Notes under the pieces: model-generated
Seen by the model: the letters and a program-made list of their open reading frames with translations, nothing else
Database searches by the model: none
Told to the model about the DNA's origin: nothing
Shown here: positions 12,960 to 27,100 of the stretch, in pieces
How positions within the stretch are numbered: position 1 is the stretch's first letter
Layout: every line of letters begins with the position of its first letter
Position numbers and translations under genes: made by a program
From: Lycium barbarum
Taxonomy: Eukaryota; Streptophyta; Magnoliopsida; Solanales; Solanaceae
DNA: 64,000 nt
Reading direction: 5' to 3'
Assembly (NCBI RefSeq): GCF_019175385.1
Contig: NC_083348.1
Coordinates: 2,371,001-2,435,000, forward strand

Positions 12960-13690
12960 AATCACTCGCAAACTGATGGAAAAACTAAAAGAATTAATCA
13001 CTTATTGGAGGAATATTTGCGGAACTACGTGATGGCAACTCAGAAAAATTGGGTGGATCTTTGGACAGTGCACATTTTTGTTATAGCTTGCACAGATCCT
13101 CAGCAACTGAAATTCGAGTTGGTGTTGGGACATCAACCCTCTACCCAGTTGAAGTTGCCAAACCAAAAACAGGTGGGAAGTGCCTTGCGACCTATCGCTA
13201 TGCAAGAGATAAGGAAGAGATGCTGGCAGACGTGCAAGACAGCCTAAGCAAAGCCTCTAAGCGGATGAAGAAGTATGCTGGGAGGAACAAGCATGCTTTG
13301 GCATTTAATGAAGTAGACAAGGTGCTTTTGAGATTTACTCCCAAATCTGGAAAAAGATTAGTAGCAACAAGAGTCATAGAAGACTGATTCCAAAGTACAA
13401 CGGCCCTTTTGAAGTTACAAAGGTTGATATTGTGGTGTAATGACTTGAGTTATCGGTATCGACTTAAGGTATACCCAACTTTCCATGTTAGTTTTCTAAA
13501 GCAATTCTATGAAGACGTTGATGATCCATCAAGGAGCACGACCAAGCGTGCTACTCCTGTGGTGCACAAACAGTTTGAGGAGGACATTGAGAAGATCTTG
13601 GACAATTGGACGTTAGGCATGAGCAAGAAGAACCGGCGGACAGAATTTTTTATTTTGTGGAAAGGGAAACCTGAAAGTGCTGCTACTTGA
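12960..13690 (+). pseudogene. Ty3/gypsy integrase C-terminal and chromodomain remnant
   Basis: It opens with the end of an integrase core (EEYLRNYVMATQKNWVDL), then FELVLGHQPSTQ, then a YPTFHVSFLKQF segment typical of gypsy integrase tails. It ends with the chromodomain-like [17 protein letters not shown]. Several frames are needed, and there is a stop after ESAAT at 13688. The PPT-like GGTTGGGGTGG and an LTR start (13789) follow. It closely resembles the relic at 32300-33557. Confidence 0.75.
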
Positions 13691-13788
13691 GAAAAGGGCA
13701 CGAAATTGAGGCAGTTTGAAAAAACAACTATAGGAGTATTGGAACTCTGCCTCGTTGAGGACGACGAGTTCATCTGGTTGGGGTGGTT

Positions 13789-14645
13789 TGTTAGCCCCTT
13801 GAACAAGCTGCTCAGTATGACATGATTGTAGCAAGGGATTTATGTGTGATAGCCCTTTGAAACAACCTTATGGAAGTTGTTGGCATCGTGCACGGATGAA
13901 AACCAAGCATGACGGACTTTGTTGTGGGTTGACAAAGGCACCTTGGGTGAGTGTGGAGACACGGGTGCCTAGCAGTGGCACATAGGTGTGCGAGTTGGCA
14001 TGCCATTGGGCATCAGGGCATGCGGTAGTGGTGCCAAGGTATGGCAAAGCTGCGCCTAGGCGGGGTACCGTATGGCAAGGCAAAGCAAACAAAGGCAAGA
14101 CTAAGGCATGTCAAGATATGGGCAAGGCGAGACAAGGAAAGGGTTGGCATTGACAAGTCTGGCATGTGGCCAAGACACGTGGGCGTGCAGGCAGTGGCAT
14201 GTGCGCATGGAATGCAAAGTGGCATGTGCAGTTGGCGTGCAGCATGACATGAGAAGACAATATCAAGAATGGTGCCAAGCAAGCCTTGGGCGCCCAACTA
14301 GGCAACAGTGGACAAACATGCATGCCATGACTGCTATTTGGCAGATACTTTTGTCCCTTATCCAAGTGTGGCCATGTGACAGTCTTGTAGTTATAAATAT
14401 TAGATGTGTCTAGCAGTTAGGGATGTTAACTTCCATAGGATAGGCTTTGGTGTTGGGCTAACAAGTGTCAAAGGCAGGGCAGCCCTATAAATATGTACAT
14501 ACAGCCTTCATGGAAGTCAGCATTGGCCTTGCTGGCTTTTGTATTGTACCTAATCACTTAAGTTTCTTTGTTCTCGTGATTAATACAAAGTTGGGAGTCA
14601 GTTATCTCGTAATTGTGCCTTGTATTCAATATTACTTGCTAAAAA
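13789..14645 (+). mobile_element. LTR of the gypsy relic
   Basis: It starts TGTTAGCCCCTTG after a purine tract. Its last ~270 bp (CTAGCAGTTAGGGATG, then CCCTATAAATATG, then ATTAATACAAAGTTGGGAG) match the relic LTR at 34165-34390. The middle is low in complexity, rich in GGCATG and GGCAAG. TATAAATA at about 14489 is a candidate promoter TATA box. The right border is approximate. Confidence 0.7.
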
Positions 14646-15113
14646 TTATTCCGAGTCCCTAACCAAAAGAAAACTAGTAAGGCTGAGTAGAGTGAGAACC
14701 TTGACTTTCGTGCAGTGACGTGAATAAGAGTCACCCTTGTAATAACACACAAAGATTGATGCACTGATTGCGAAACAAAGAAGGCCAGGTCTAAAATGAC
14801 AAAAAGTGCTTTTGAAAGAAGTATTGGTGTTATTAAAACAAGTTGTTTACATGTACATCTGAAAAATGGATCGACTGCACATTGCCTCACTTGAAAGCTT
14901 AAACTAATAGAAAGTACAAAAGCCATCCTCCCAACATATTAAAGTATAAAGCCATCCTTATCTAGCTCTGAGGAAATAAACTCATATGAAGACAAATGCT
15001 CTTAAATTAGTAGCAGACTAGGGGGTCCGAAGAAACAAAGGTCGCCATGGAAAAGAAGGAAAAGAATAGAGGAAAGGATAGAAAGTAGAAAATCCATCCT
15101 TACCTACCCTGAA
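14646..15113. other. 3' flank of the EF-hand gene
   Basis: It lies between the relic LTR and the stop codon of the minus-strand host gene. It should hold that gene's 3' UTR and polyadenylation site. No separate gene or repeat is recognised. Confidence 0.5.
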
Positions 15114-18100
15114 CTAACGGAACTCATCATGGGATTCATAGTCTTCATCATCCTCGTTGAATATTGCACTATAGAACACATATGGGCTATCAATCATTTC
15201 TTTCAGAGTAAGCCTTCCATCTTTATCTGCATCAGCCTGAGAGAAACCATAGTAGAATTATTTAACACACTATTCCCACTCAGTTACTACATCAACCAAG
15301 AACAATCAGCAAACAAGAATGAGGTGCATTCTGAATCTATTTTGTTTCGAAATATTTCAGTTTTACATGGGATAGTAAGACAACCATATTAAGGTTTTTA
15401 GATTTGCTAAAGATTCAATCAGATTAAGGGTTTCAGGTTCACTAGTGTGAAAAGGTGAACAAAATTGGGAACTTTTCATGTGCAATGTCCTTCATATAAT
15501 TCACAGCCTTTTAACCAATAAGAATTAGAGTTTCTCTTTGAAAAAAGATGCACGAAATTAGAAGAAGAAAGCAGACGCCGACACCACTACATTGTAGTGT
15601 TCATCCATAACCAGGGACCAGTACTTTCCAGGAGATTCATTGATGTATGCAAAAATTGATAATACTGGACACAGTGTACTTTCCAACTAAAACCTATGCT
15701 TTAGGAGAATTATTACATTACAGATGGTACAAAATTGTTTGAATTGTTACTTCACCACCTAATCCTGGATGACTTGGAAATATCACTGTTCACAACAGCG
15801 TATTTGTGAACAGCCTAACTTTCAAGTCATCCAGAAAAACATTCTAAAGAAGATAACTTAAAACTAAGAGCAAATAGCCCTGATTAGGCGCAAATGGTTT
15901 TTGATGACAGTAAATCCTTTCTTGAGTAAACGGACTTAACATTATTCAACAATAGGCTTGTCAAGTGGGTCACGCTGAGACCAACCGACACATTAAGATT
16001 TAAGGGTAAGCCCACCAATTCCCAAACGGGGAAGGGCAGGGCTGCTTAATGGGCCTGGTTAGGGGCCGAGCTAATTTTCAAGGGAGGCAACCAGGCACAA
16101 CCCACAACCCGTTAAAGAAGTGGTTAGGGCAAGTTTGTGTTTAGAAATTTAAACTTGAAAATCACAAAAAGTGTTTTCTACTTTCATGAATTAAGAAAAG
16201 AGAGTTCAAAGTACAATTGATGAATGAAAAATGATCAAAGGTTTTTAAGAGGACAATCATATCCTCCACATTAATTTGAGGAGGAACCAAAGATTAACCA
16301 CTTTTTTTAGAATTAAAAAAGGCACGAACCGGGCTGGTTCCGGGCTGAGCCACTGGTGGGCCAGTTAATGGGCTGGTTTCGGTCTGGGTTACCAGGCTCA
16401 AAAATCTAACCCAGCCCAGCCCCCAATTTCTGAACCAGCCTAGGCCACCTTTCACTTACTGAAACGACCCAAGACATGCTCTTATTGGGCCAGTCCCCGG
16501 GCTGACTCGGTTCATTAGACAGGTTATTTAACAATAGTCATAATGAAAAGATTATCAGGTAACTTTAGAGATGGATTAGAAAGGACAGGCAAGCAAATAT
16601 ATTCTTGCATTGCAGTATAAAAGGCAATTTTGTCCTCCAAAATTCTAGCTATAGCTCCTAAGCAGGCAAAAAGTAAATCAATGGCAGCAGTTTGGTTATA
16701 GCTTAAGCAATAAAGATAAGGCAGACATGCAAGGGCTTGTTGGTAATAGCAAGTAGTAATGAGCCAATTCAGCATTCTATTGACACAGGCACTTCGGTTC
16801 AATGAAAATTACCTGTTGTATGATGTAATCTGCCTGTTGTTTGGCATAGTAACGCTCTGATGGATGAAGCTTTCCAATTATAGGTAGCAATTCAGTGTCT
16901 GACAAATATCTGCATAACATCAAATTTAAAGATTTATTGATGGATTTACTCAAGACAATTACTGAAAGAGATGTCTAGTTTCTTACCCATCCCCATCTTT
17001 ATCAAGCTCAGCAAACAACTTTCTAGCCGGAGAGTCTCGTGAATCCTCAGAATGATGAGAAGTATCATGACTCTCCTCGTCATAGTTTCTTACTAAGTCA
17101 AACAGCCCGTGAAAGAACTCTTTGAAGTTAACCTTACCATCTTTGTCACTGTCTCTCTCCCTGAAATTATAAACCAAATTATTATAAACAGTGTTCACCT
17201 AGGAAAGACAGCTTCACTACACAGCTTTACTACAAAATTATCTCTTAAGCAAGTTCATTAATAAAATAATGATTAGCAAATAGAAAATTGAAGCACCGGG
17301 CCCCGATGGTTTCTCTTTGGCTTTCTTTAAGCATTGTTGGAGCACGGTCAAAACTGATGTGATGGATTGTATTGCTGAGTTTCAAGAAGGATGTGAATTC
17401 GAGAAAAGGATGAATGTTGTTCATTGTCATCTTCCCCAAAAGGGAGGGAGCTACCAATATGAAGAACTATAGACCTACTAGCCTAGTGGAAAGCATATAT
17501 AAGATCGTTGCTAAGGTGCTTTCCATTAGACTTAAGAAGGTGTTGGACATGACTGTCTCTACTTTGCAGAATGCTTTTGTGGAAGGTAGACAGATTTTGG
17601 ATGCAGCGTTGGTGTCGTGACAAACGAAATGGTGGATTCTAGAAGAAAGCAAGGAGTACCAGGTGTGTTATGCAAACTTGATCTTGAAAAGGTCTACGAG
17701 TTTTCTAGATTACATTATGCGACAAATGGGATTTGGGGAGAAGTGGATGAAATGGATCCATTTTTGTATATCTTCGTTGAGATTTTCTGTGTTGGTAAAT
17801 GGTAATCCATGTGGTTTTGTTTGGGAGTTCGAGGGGTTAGAGACAAGGGAATCCCATATCACCGATGTTGTTTATTTTCGTTATGGAAGCTTTGAGCAGG
17901 ATGATGGATAAAGCTGTCTTGGGGGGTTATGTGAAGGGTTTCAATGCTGTGGTTGGGGGTGTAGGGACAATCACAGTGCCTCACTTGCTGTTTTGCGGGT
18001 GATACCTTGGTGTTCAGTGATGCAGTTGAGATCTAGTTGGAGTATTTAGGCCAAGTCTTTACTTGGTTTCAGGCGGTGTCAGGCCTCAAAATTAATTCGA

Positions 18101-21100
18101 GGAAGTGTGAGATTATCCTGTTCGGGAGGTGGATGACATCGAATCACTCGCTCAAGTTTTGAATTGTAGGGTTGGGGCCCTTCCGACTACCCATCTTGGT
18201 GTACCATTAGGTGCTTCAAACAAGGATCTTTCGGTGTGGAATCCGGTTCTTCCGAGGGTTGAGAAAAAACTAGCAGGGTGGCAGAAAAGATATTTGTCCA
18301 AGGAGGGAAGGAAGAAAGAGCACATTGTCGAGTATCTCCACTTACTACATGTCTTTGTTTCATGCTCCAGCTTTGGTCACTAATAAGTTGCAAAAGTTTC
18401 AGAGAGATTTTTCTATAAGATAAGGCGGATGGGACAAAAAAGATTCATTTGGTGGGATGGGAGACCGTCACATCTCCGAAAAATGGGGAGGGCTTGGTAT
18501 TAAAGATTTAAAGATGTTTAATAAAGCTTTATTGGGCAAATGATTGTGGAGGTTCGGTATGGAGGTACAAGCTTTGCGGTGGAGGGAAATAGTTCATAAA
18601 TATGGGGTCAGGGAAGGAGGATGGAGAACTAGAAATATCACTTTACCTTTCGGTTGTGGGTTACGGAGGAACATCATGAAGGGATGGGATGTTTTCAGGG
18701 AAAATATCTTGTTCAAGGTCGGAGATGGGAGGAGTGAGATTTTGGGGACACATGGTATTGAGAGATGAATTCCAGAGTTTGTACAGAATATCTTGCCAAG
18801 TAGACTTGACAATTCAACAAATCAGAGGGATACAAGGTTGAGATGCTTTTTGGGATTTGAGATTTACAAGGGAATTTCTTGATTGGGAAGTGGCTGAGTT
18901 TCAGAGATTACAAGTCTTACTGCATAGGCAAGCCAATCCGGTTGATAACCACGATGTTTGGCGGTAGGCTTTGGAAAAAAATGGAGTGCTCTCTGTGAAG
19001 TCTTGTAAAAAGCTTTTGGCTAGGGAGGAGCATATAACGCCGTGTGGATTTCAAAGGTACCAAGGAAAGTGTGCTTCTTTACTTGGCTAGCCACCAGAGG
19101 GGTGATTTTGAATGGGGAAAATCTTAGAAAGAGCAAGGTTGTCTGCGTCAGTTGGTGATATACGTGTAAGGAGACGGGCGAGGATGTGGATCACCTTCTT
19201 CCACATTGCAGGCTATCTATTCTCAATGTCACATTTAGTAAAGATATATGATACGAGAGGTTACGGTGGGATATGCTAGGGTGGTTTGGCACTTCATGGG
19301 CAATGCCAAACACTGTGAGAGAGTTAAAGTTCAGTTGGAATAGCGTGAGAAGAAGGAGAAGACGAAAGGCTTGGAATATGGTACCACTTGCACTAATGTG
19401 GATTGTCTGGAGAGAGAGCGTGAGAAGAAGGAGAAGACGAAGGGCTTGGAATATGGTACCACTTGCACTAATGTGGATTGTCTGGAGAGAGAGATATAGA
19501 AGAGCTTTCGAAGGTGTAGAGTCGAGTTTTTCTCCGTTGAAGAGTAGTCTCTGTTCCCCTATTTTCTTTTGGTGCACACAGAAGGTCCCTTGTTGTATAG
19601 ATGATTGGGTGGAGTTTGTAGAGGATCATATTTTGTAAATTCTCTACTTTTTTGGTATACCACTTTTTTTGTATTCACACAAAAAACTCCTCATAGGGGT
19701 GATGAGGTATAAACTTACATCCCTCGGTAGTCTGAAACTACCCTAAAACAAGAAAAAACTAGACTTTACAGATGTCCTATGAAATCAACTAAGGATTCTG
19801 CTTCCCCCACCATATCCTGTTTACACCAAAAATAAAGTAAACTAAGGCACTTCATCTTGATCTTTTGAGTGTTGCTGCCATTATCATGAAAACATCTTGC
19901 ATTCCTTTCTTTCCATAATGTCCACCAGATCCGTGCTGGTATGCTCTCCCACCAGTTCTCCTTAGATCTTCTTTTTCCAATTCCTTTCCGGCTGTTCAAA
20001 AGTTCAAAAGTGGTCTTTGGCATGACCCAACTCACTCCAAGTAAACATGAGAACATGCTCCACAGATTTACAGTTGTTTTGCAATATAGGAACAGGTGGC
20101 CATTGATCTCTGTTTCTTGTCCAGACATAAAACACCTTGAGCAAATCTGAGTACCTCTTCTTTGTAAAGCTTCATGAGTTAGGCATGCTCTTCGGATTAC
20201 CAACCATGTAAAACAGGCTACCTTATGAGGAACTTTGACCTTCCAAATTAGCTTTCAAGGCCAGTCTACTAGCATTAATTGATTGCTATTCATATTCCAA
20301 TAACAAGATTTTACTGTGAAATCTCCCTTGTTATGCAGCTCCCAGACAGGTCTATCAGGGCCAATTAAGGTGCCCTGGAAGGTACCTAAAATCTGGAGAA
20401 GGTTTGTTACTCTGTCTATTTCCCAATCATTCAAGGCTCTTCTAAAAATCAAATTCCACACTTGATTGCTCCACATTTGAAAGATAGTAGCATTCTTTTG
20501 AAGGCTTGTGATGTATAAGTCCGGGAACAGCTCTTTTAGACTAGTATCTCTTATCCATTTTTCATTCCAAAAATATGTTTTTAGTCCATTCCCCACCTTT
20601 ATGTGCATATTAGTATTGAGCAAGGGCCACAACCTTCTAATTGTCTTCCATACACTACACCCAAAGGTTCCATCAACTTCCAAAGTGGTCCACTGATTTA
20701 GAAGACCATATTTCTGTGCAATGAATCTTTTCCAGAGGGCCCTATCTTCAAAGCAGAATCTCCATAGTCACTTAAGTAGTAGACAGTTATTCTGTATACA
20801 TAAGTTCTTTATCCCCAAACCTCCTTGAGTTTTACTAAGTGTCACATCATCCCAACTCACCAGATTATGTCCTTTCTTTTTTTTGTTACCATGCCAGAGG
20901 AAGTTTCTTCTCAGTTGATTAAACTTCTTTTCAATGCTTTTTGGAACTGGGAATAAGCTCGTCATGTAAGAAAGGAGACCATCCATCACAGATTTTATCA
21001 GTGTCACTCTACCCCCCCAAAGATAGGTACTGACTCTTCCATCTAGCCAGCTTCCTTTCAGATTTCTCCAGCACCTCACACCAAATTTCCAATTCTTTGT

Positions 21101-24100
21101 TCATAGCACCCAGGGGCAAGCCCAGGTATTTTGTGGGCAGAGATCCCACTTGGCAGCCTAAGTTCTCAGCTATCTCCTGTAGGTTACCAACTTGATTCAC
21201 TGGAACAAAATGGCTCTTGTGCCAGTTTACATGCAGCCCAGAAATACCTTCAAAAATGGTAAGCATAACCCTCAGATGCCTGACTTGTAATACCTCAGCT
21301 TCACAAAAGACCAGAGAATCATCTGCATACAGCAGATGAGTTACTTCCATGGCATGAACCCTATTTGTTAGAGCCCTGAAACCCTTCATCCACCCATTTA
21401 CATTTGCTTTCTTGATCCCGTGATTGAGCCCCTCCATGGCTAAAATGAAAAGGAAAGGGGAGAGAGGATCTCCCTGTCTCAATCCTCTTTGAGAATTAAA
21501 AAATCCTTCAGTATCTCCATTGATGATAAGTGAAAATTTAACATTGGATATGCAAAATTTAATACAATTCAACCACTTGTTGCCAAATCCCATATCCTTG
21601 AGAATCTTCAAGAGATATCTCCAATTTACATGATCATAAGCCTTCTCTATATGTAGTTTACATGCAGAGCAAAGCACTCAGAATGAAGTGGCTATGGAAG
21701 TATGCCAATGAAAATCAACTTTTATGGAGAAAAGTTATCAATGCAAAATATGAAGAGGAAGATAGCTGGATGACAAAGGAGGTTACCACACCATATGGGG
21801 TTAGTCTGTGGAGATCCATAAGAGCCTTATGGAATGAAGTTAAGTGCAACTCCAAGATCAAAGTAGTGAATGGGGTCAAAACCAGATTCTGGAAGGATAA
21901 TTGGCTTGAGGCTGGTCATCTGGAAACACTATTTCCAGACATATACAACATTGTCTTTGATCATCAAAGGACTGTGGCTGATTTGTGGACACCTCAAGGA
22001 TGGAATTTCACTTTCAGAAGGCAAATCAATGATTGGGAGATACAAAGAGTGGCTGATTTTCTTAACATATTGCAACAATTTAAGGGACTTCAGCTAGGAG
22101 AGGATGTTTTTTGGTGGTTGGGGAATAAAAAAGGAGTGTTCAAAGTTAGTTCAGCCTACAGGATGATGAATCAATCAATTCAACAGATTACCAACTGGCC
22201 CTGGAAACACATTTGGAGATCCAAAATCCCACATAAAGTTAGCTGCTTTGTGTGGCTTTTACCTAAAGAAGCAGTTCTTACACAGGATAATTTGATGAAA
22301 AGGGGGATAATTTTATGCTCTAGATGTTTCCTATGTGGAGAAACAGCAGAGACAGTTAACCATCTGTTTCTACACTGCAAGTTTACACAACAGCTTTGGA
22401 GAATATTTTTAAATCTCAAAGGTATAGCCTGGACTATGCCTAGCAAGGTTTCAGAGGCTCTAAAGAGTTGGGAAGAGGCAGGATTGCAGGCAAAGAACAA
22501 AAATAGATGGAGAATGGTCCCTGCCAGCATATGGTGGGCAATATGGAAGGAGAGAAACTCCAGATGTTTTGAGAGTATAGAGAATGGAGTGCAGAAGGTC
22601 AAGTTGAATTGTATTTTATTGCTTTGTTTTTGGTGTAATCAGGCCTACTCAGATGATACTATTTCCATTATTGATGTATTAGATTCAATATAGGATTAGA
22701 ATAGTAGAGTCTTAGAGTACTTTTGTAGATATGGTTTCAGTACAACCTATGTACTGTTTTGTTCATATGGAATACAATCCAGTTACCAGTTTCAAAAAAA
22801 AAAAAAAAGAATTCCCGGAGTATTCTGTCTCACCCTAGAGTCCATCAGCTCATTTGCTAGTAAAGTTGCATCCAAAATTTGTCTTTCTTTCAAGAAAGCC
22901 ATTTGGTGGACATCCACCAATTTATCTATCACTGTTAGCAACTTAGACATTATTTTGTACCCCCCCCCCCCCCCAAATCAGACTTATAGGTCTAAAATCT
23001 TTTAGTTCCGCTACTCCATGTTTCTTGGGGGTAAGAGCTATAAATGTAGCATTAAGGGATTTCTCAAAAAACTCATTCTAAAGGAAGTTTTGGATAGTCA
23101 ACATCAGTTCATCTTTTATTATTGCTCAGCATGCTTTGAAGAAACTCATAGTGAAACCATCAAGCCCAGGTGCTTTGTCACCATCACAGTGGTCTACAAT
23201 TTGCAAAACTTCTGTTTCTGTAAATGGCTTTGGAGCTAGTTTTTCTCTTCAGGTGGAATTTTTTGGACAGTCAACAAGTTCAAATGATTGCCTCCATTCT
23301 TCAGTTTCTAAATAAAGTTTCTTGTAAAACTCTATCATTACCATTTTGATTTCTGCTGGTTATGTTATTTCCTCCCCCCTTACGACCAATCTGTCTATGT
23401 TATTGTATCTCCTGTGAGCAGTTGTCAGTCTCTGAAAAAAAATTGTATTGTTATCCCCCCTGCTTTAGCCATTGTATTCTAGACTTTTGCCTCCAACTGC
23501 TCCTCATTCTTAGCCAGTTCTTCCAATTCGACAAGAACTGTTGTCCTTATCATCATCTCATCTCGAGACAGCTCTCTTTGATCCTGAGCTAAGTCAATCT
23601 CAGCTAGTTCATTGAGAAGATTGTTCTGTTTGTGAGTTCCCCAAAGGTTGTTTGCTCCAGTCTTTGAGTTTTTGTTTGAGCATCTTTAACTTTGAACAAA
23701 AAATATAATCAGGGCAACCATCTACCAGGAAATCATTCCACCAGTTTTGGATCAACTCATTAAACCCCTCCACCTTTAACCACCTGTTTTCAAACTTGAA
23801 ACTTGCTTTCTTTTGTTCCCAGTTCCCACATTCAAGAACAATGGGACTGTGATCAGATACTACTCTAGGCAATATTCTCTGTATGATGTTCTTGAAGCTT
23901 TCCTCCCATTCCATAGAATATAGGAATCTGTCTATTCTGGCTGCACTGTGGTGATAAATTCCCCTAAACCAAGTAAAACTCCCACCATTTAAGTGGGACT
24001 CATGTAGTTCCAGTTCTTCTATCCAGCTGGAAAAATCATTCATCACATTTGTGATCCTGCTATAGCCTCTTCTTTCCACCATGAATCTGACAGTGTTGAA

Positions 24101-27100
24101 GTCTCCACAAGTTACCCAAGGTCCTTCACAAAACTCTGACAACTGTAATTTCTTCCCAGCATTTCAGCTTTTCCATTCTTGTATGTGGAGCATAAACCCC
24201 TGTTAGGTGCTAACTGAAGGAGCTCTGGACTGATTCAAATTTATAGGAAATAGAATATTGACCAGATTCTATATGGCTCCCACTCCAAACCCTGCTATCC
24301 CACATAATCAGGATCCCACCACTACTACCAATAGCTTCAATGAAACCACATTTCATCCACCTGCAAGGCCACCCTTGTTTAGTAATAGCCTTCACCTTCT
24401 TGTTCACCTTTGTTTCTTGAAAACAATATACATCTGCCTTCCATTTTTGCAAAGCACTCTTAACAAGATTTCTGCTGGATATCTTGTTAAGTCCCATCAC
24501 ATTCCAAGTGATTATTTTGACATTCATCTAAAAGACAAGGCAAGTACTCTCCCTCTACTTCTAACTCCCTCCACCTCTTCATTCAGGCTGGATTTATAGA
24601 TTTTTCAGTTCATTTTTTCCTACTCCTCTGCTTTTTTTGGTGAATTTTTTTTTTTTTTTTTGGTGAAGGCTACTCCTCTGCTTTTTGGGGAGACAATTAT
24701 TTTCTTCCTCCCTTCTTGATCTTTTTCACTTGCAGCCTTCCTTGCATCAAGTTTCATGAACAAGGCTTCTGTTTTCTCCCTCAGCCCTTCTATGGTTGCT
24801 TTATAGTTGCTGCTTATATCCAGAATTTCCCCTCTCACCCAATTTGTAGCTTTGGTTTCATTACTTTCCTGTTCATTTGGAACATGCATGGCTACAGGTA
24901 CAGCATCAAGAATTTGTTGGAGTTGTAAGTTGAAATCCTCTGTTTGGTACTCACTTTTGTCTGCGGCATCTTCTCTCTCTTGTAAGGGAGCGGGATCAAT
25001 TCTCTCCTCTCTTCTTTGATCAATTTCCATGGATTGTGATTTATGTTCCCCTCTCGATTGAGTTTCAATTAAAGAGTTGGGAGCTACAGTGCTTTCCTAT
25101 TCGTTGAAAGCCTGTAGAAATTTTGAGGTCAGTGTTTGAATCCCTTTTAATCCTTTAACAGCTTCCTCGTGCCCCTCACATGTCTGTCCTGTTGGGTTAA
25201 ATGATACATTGGTTTGGGCTTTGGCCGATTGGCCCACGAGAAAATTTGGGCTTCATTTCTGTGAAGAAACAACACCCAAAAACTCAGGCCCACTTGCTTT
25301 TTACCAGTTTTCTCTCTCTGTCCACGTGCACCTGTGCTCTCACGTGGGCTCCCAACACTTCCATCTGTCAGCTGTTCAAAGGTGCAATCACCCACCTCTT
25401 TACCCACTGGATTTGTAATTGTTGACTGATGTGCAAAATGATTTAAACCTCCATCTCCGGTAACCACCATTACCGACACTTCGGTTCAAATCTGCATGGT
25501 ATAGCGAAATTCATCATCTTCAATACTCACCTCCTTGGGAATGTCGTACCCATCGCCCTTGACTTTTATCCGAGCCCATTTAAGATGATTCCTTAGTTGT
25601 GTTATTTCTTCTGTCTCCATCCAGCCTCCACAGTGATCGTTGATGGTTCTAAATACTTTCTGAGACCAGAAGTATAGGGGTAAACCTACGATTCTGATCC
25701 AAATTGAGCTTGGTCTATTATTTTCCCCCGCTGCACCTATTCTTGGGTTCCACCATTGTAGCTTGACCGTAAAATTTCTCTAAGCCCATTCTCCTTCAAT
25801 AACTTGCTCTGTTGTCACCTTTGAAGCAAACTCAAAGAGAAAAGATCCATTACCCATCTCATATATATATTCAAACCATGGCTTTGCTTCTATAGGCTGC
25901 TAGCCCATCTTCTAATCTCTGATAGAGTTGGTGGCTCACCCGCCTTAAATTCGAACAGGCCTACTAAGCTCCTCTTTAATGTTACATAGTGATTTGTTGA
26001 GCTATCATTAATGCAAATTCCTTCTCCCTTCTTCAATGTAGGATTTGCTTTTGTGACATTGTCCTGCCTGTTAGTCCATTTACTGCTCTTTATTTACTTC
26101 TGCATAAGGAATGTTCATGTCAGCCAGTCTGCTTTCTTCCATCCTTCTCATGTCTGTGTAACTGTAAATGAATCTATCAACTTTCTCCGCAATGAATACC
26201 CAACCTGAATTAAATGTCAATTCAGGAATAATTATGACCGACCTCCTTCTGCCCCTTACATTAATCAGACTGATATATCTTCCATACTTGTTGAAGTTCC
26301 TAGCACAAAAGACTTCTGAGAAGTTGTCCTTTTTCTTCCATCTTCTCACCCTATTCCCTTTCATCTTGGATGCTTCCCGCAGAATCATAGTGATCCATTC
26401 CATAGTCTTCTTGTTGAAAGTTGTTCTTGTTATAGCATTTCTGCTTCTTTCGGTCCGGTCATACCATTCTCCTATCGCACCAGTTGTTTTTGTGATATCA
26501 TACGACTTGGAGCCTATTGCAAAGTACATGATGTCATCCATTGTTAGCAATCGAAGACAGAGAAAAAAGGAAAGGAAAGAAAAGAAAAGAAGGAGAAAAA
26601 AGATGAGAGAGGAGAGAGAAGTTTTTCCAGTGATCCCTCTGATCACCGGAGATGGAAGAAGGAGTCTAAAAGTGTCTTTAAGACATTTCCTCGAAAGATG
26701 TGCCTGAGAGAAAAGTCAGAGCTTTTTTTTTATATCTTTTAATGTTTGGTATACCACTTGTATACGGTCGTTTTGGCCATGTTTATGAATGAAATACTTT
26801 TACTTGATCAAAAAAAAAAAAAAATTGAAGGCATAGAGTGATAGAACAATTTGAAACTCAAAACTAGTATAATCTCCGGTGATATACCAGACTTACGTTT
26901 TAATGCACATATACCAATGGAGCATCATGCTATAAACTATACATACATCTGATACTATACAAGTTCTTAAGAACAGCCACAAGCTTGTCTATGGAAAATG
27001 TTAAAAGCTTTAGGTTATTATTACTGGATTCTTATTTCATAATGCTGGAGCTGTTAAAATTATTGTCTACAATTCCTTTTTTTTTTTTTTTTTTTTGGGT

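Larger units (their letters stand above)
19666..26744 (-). mobile_element. Near full-length L1-like LINE nested in the 3' tail of another LINE
   Basis: It is flanked by the perfect 15-bp duplication TTTGGTATACCACTT (19651-19665 and 26745-26759). Read on the minus strand it runs from a 5' UTR through ORF1 (from 26541), an endonuclease (24527-23609), a reverse transcriptase (about 23590-20770) and a zinc-binding tail (to 19766), ending in a short A-tail (five T on the plus strand). Removing the nested LINE at 21662-22808 leaves about 5.9 kb, a normal length for plant L1 elements. All ORFs are degraded. Confidence 0.9.
17294..26820 (+). mobile_element. 5'-truncated L1-like LINE, itself split by a second LINE
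   Basis: Bases 17294-19665 and 26760-26820 form one plus-strand LINE. It is flanked by the TSD AAAATTGAAG (17284-17293 and 26821-26830) and ends in an A-run. It starts inside the reverse transcriptase (PGPDGF at about 17297), continues with [20 protein letters not shown] and [15 protein letters not shown], then several frameshifted pieces. It ends with the zinc-binding C-terminal region (MIVWRE, FFWCTQK) near 19630. Many stops and shifts make it dead. The whole unit lies in intron 3 of the EF-hand gene, antisense to it. Everything from 19666 to 26744 is a later insertion. Confidence 0.88.

Noticed and set aside
21662..22808. Twin-priming inversion of a single LINE
   Set aside because: The minus-strand LINE is continuous on both sides (endonuclease and RT to the right, RT and zinc tail to the left), and the plus-strand piece has its own 3' UTR and A-run. 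It is a separate nested copy.
26168..26707. Plus-strand open frame of 179 codons
   Set aside because: It is the antisense of LINE ORF1, whose protein motifs are clear on the minus strand.
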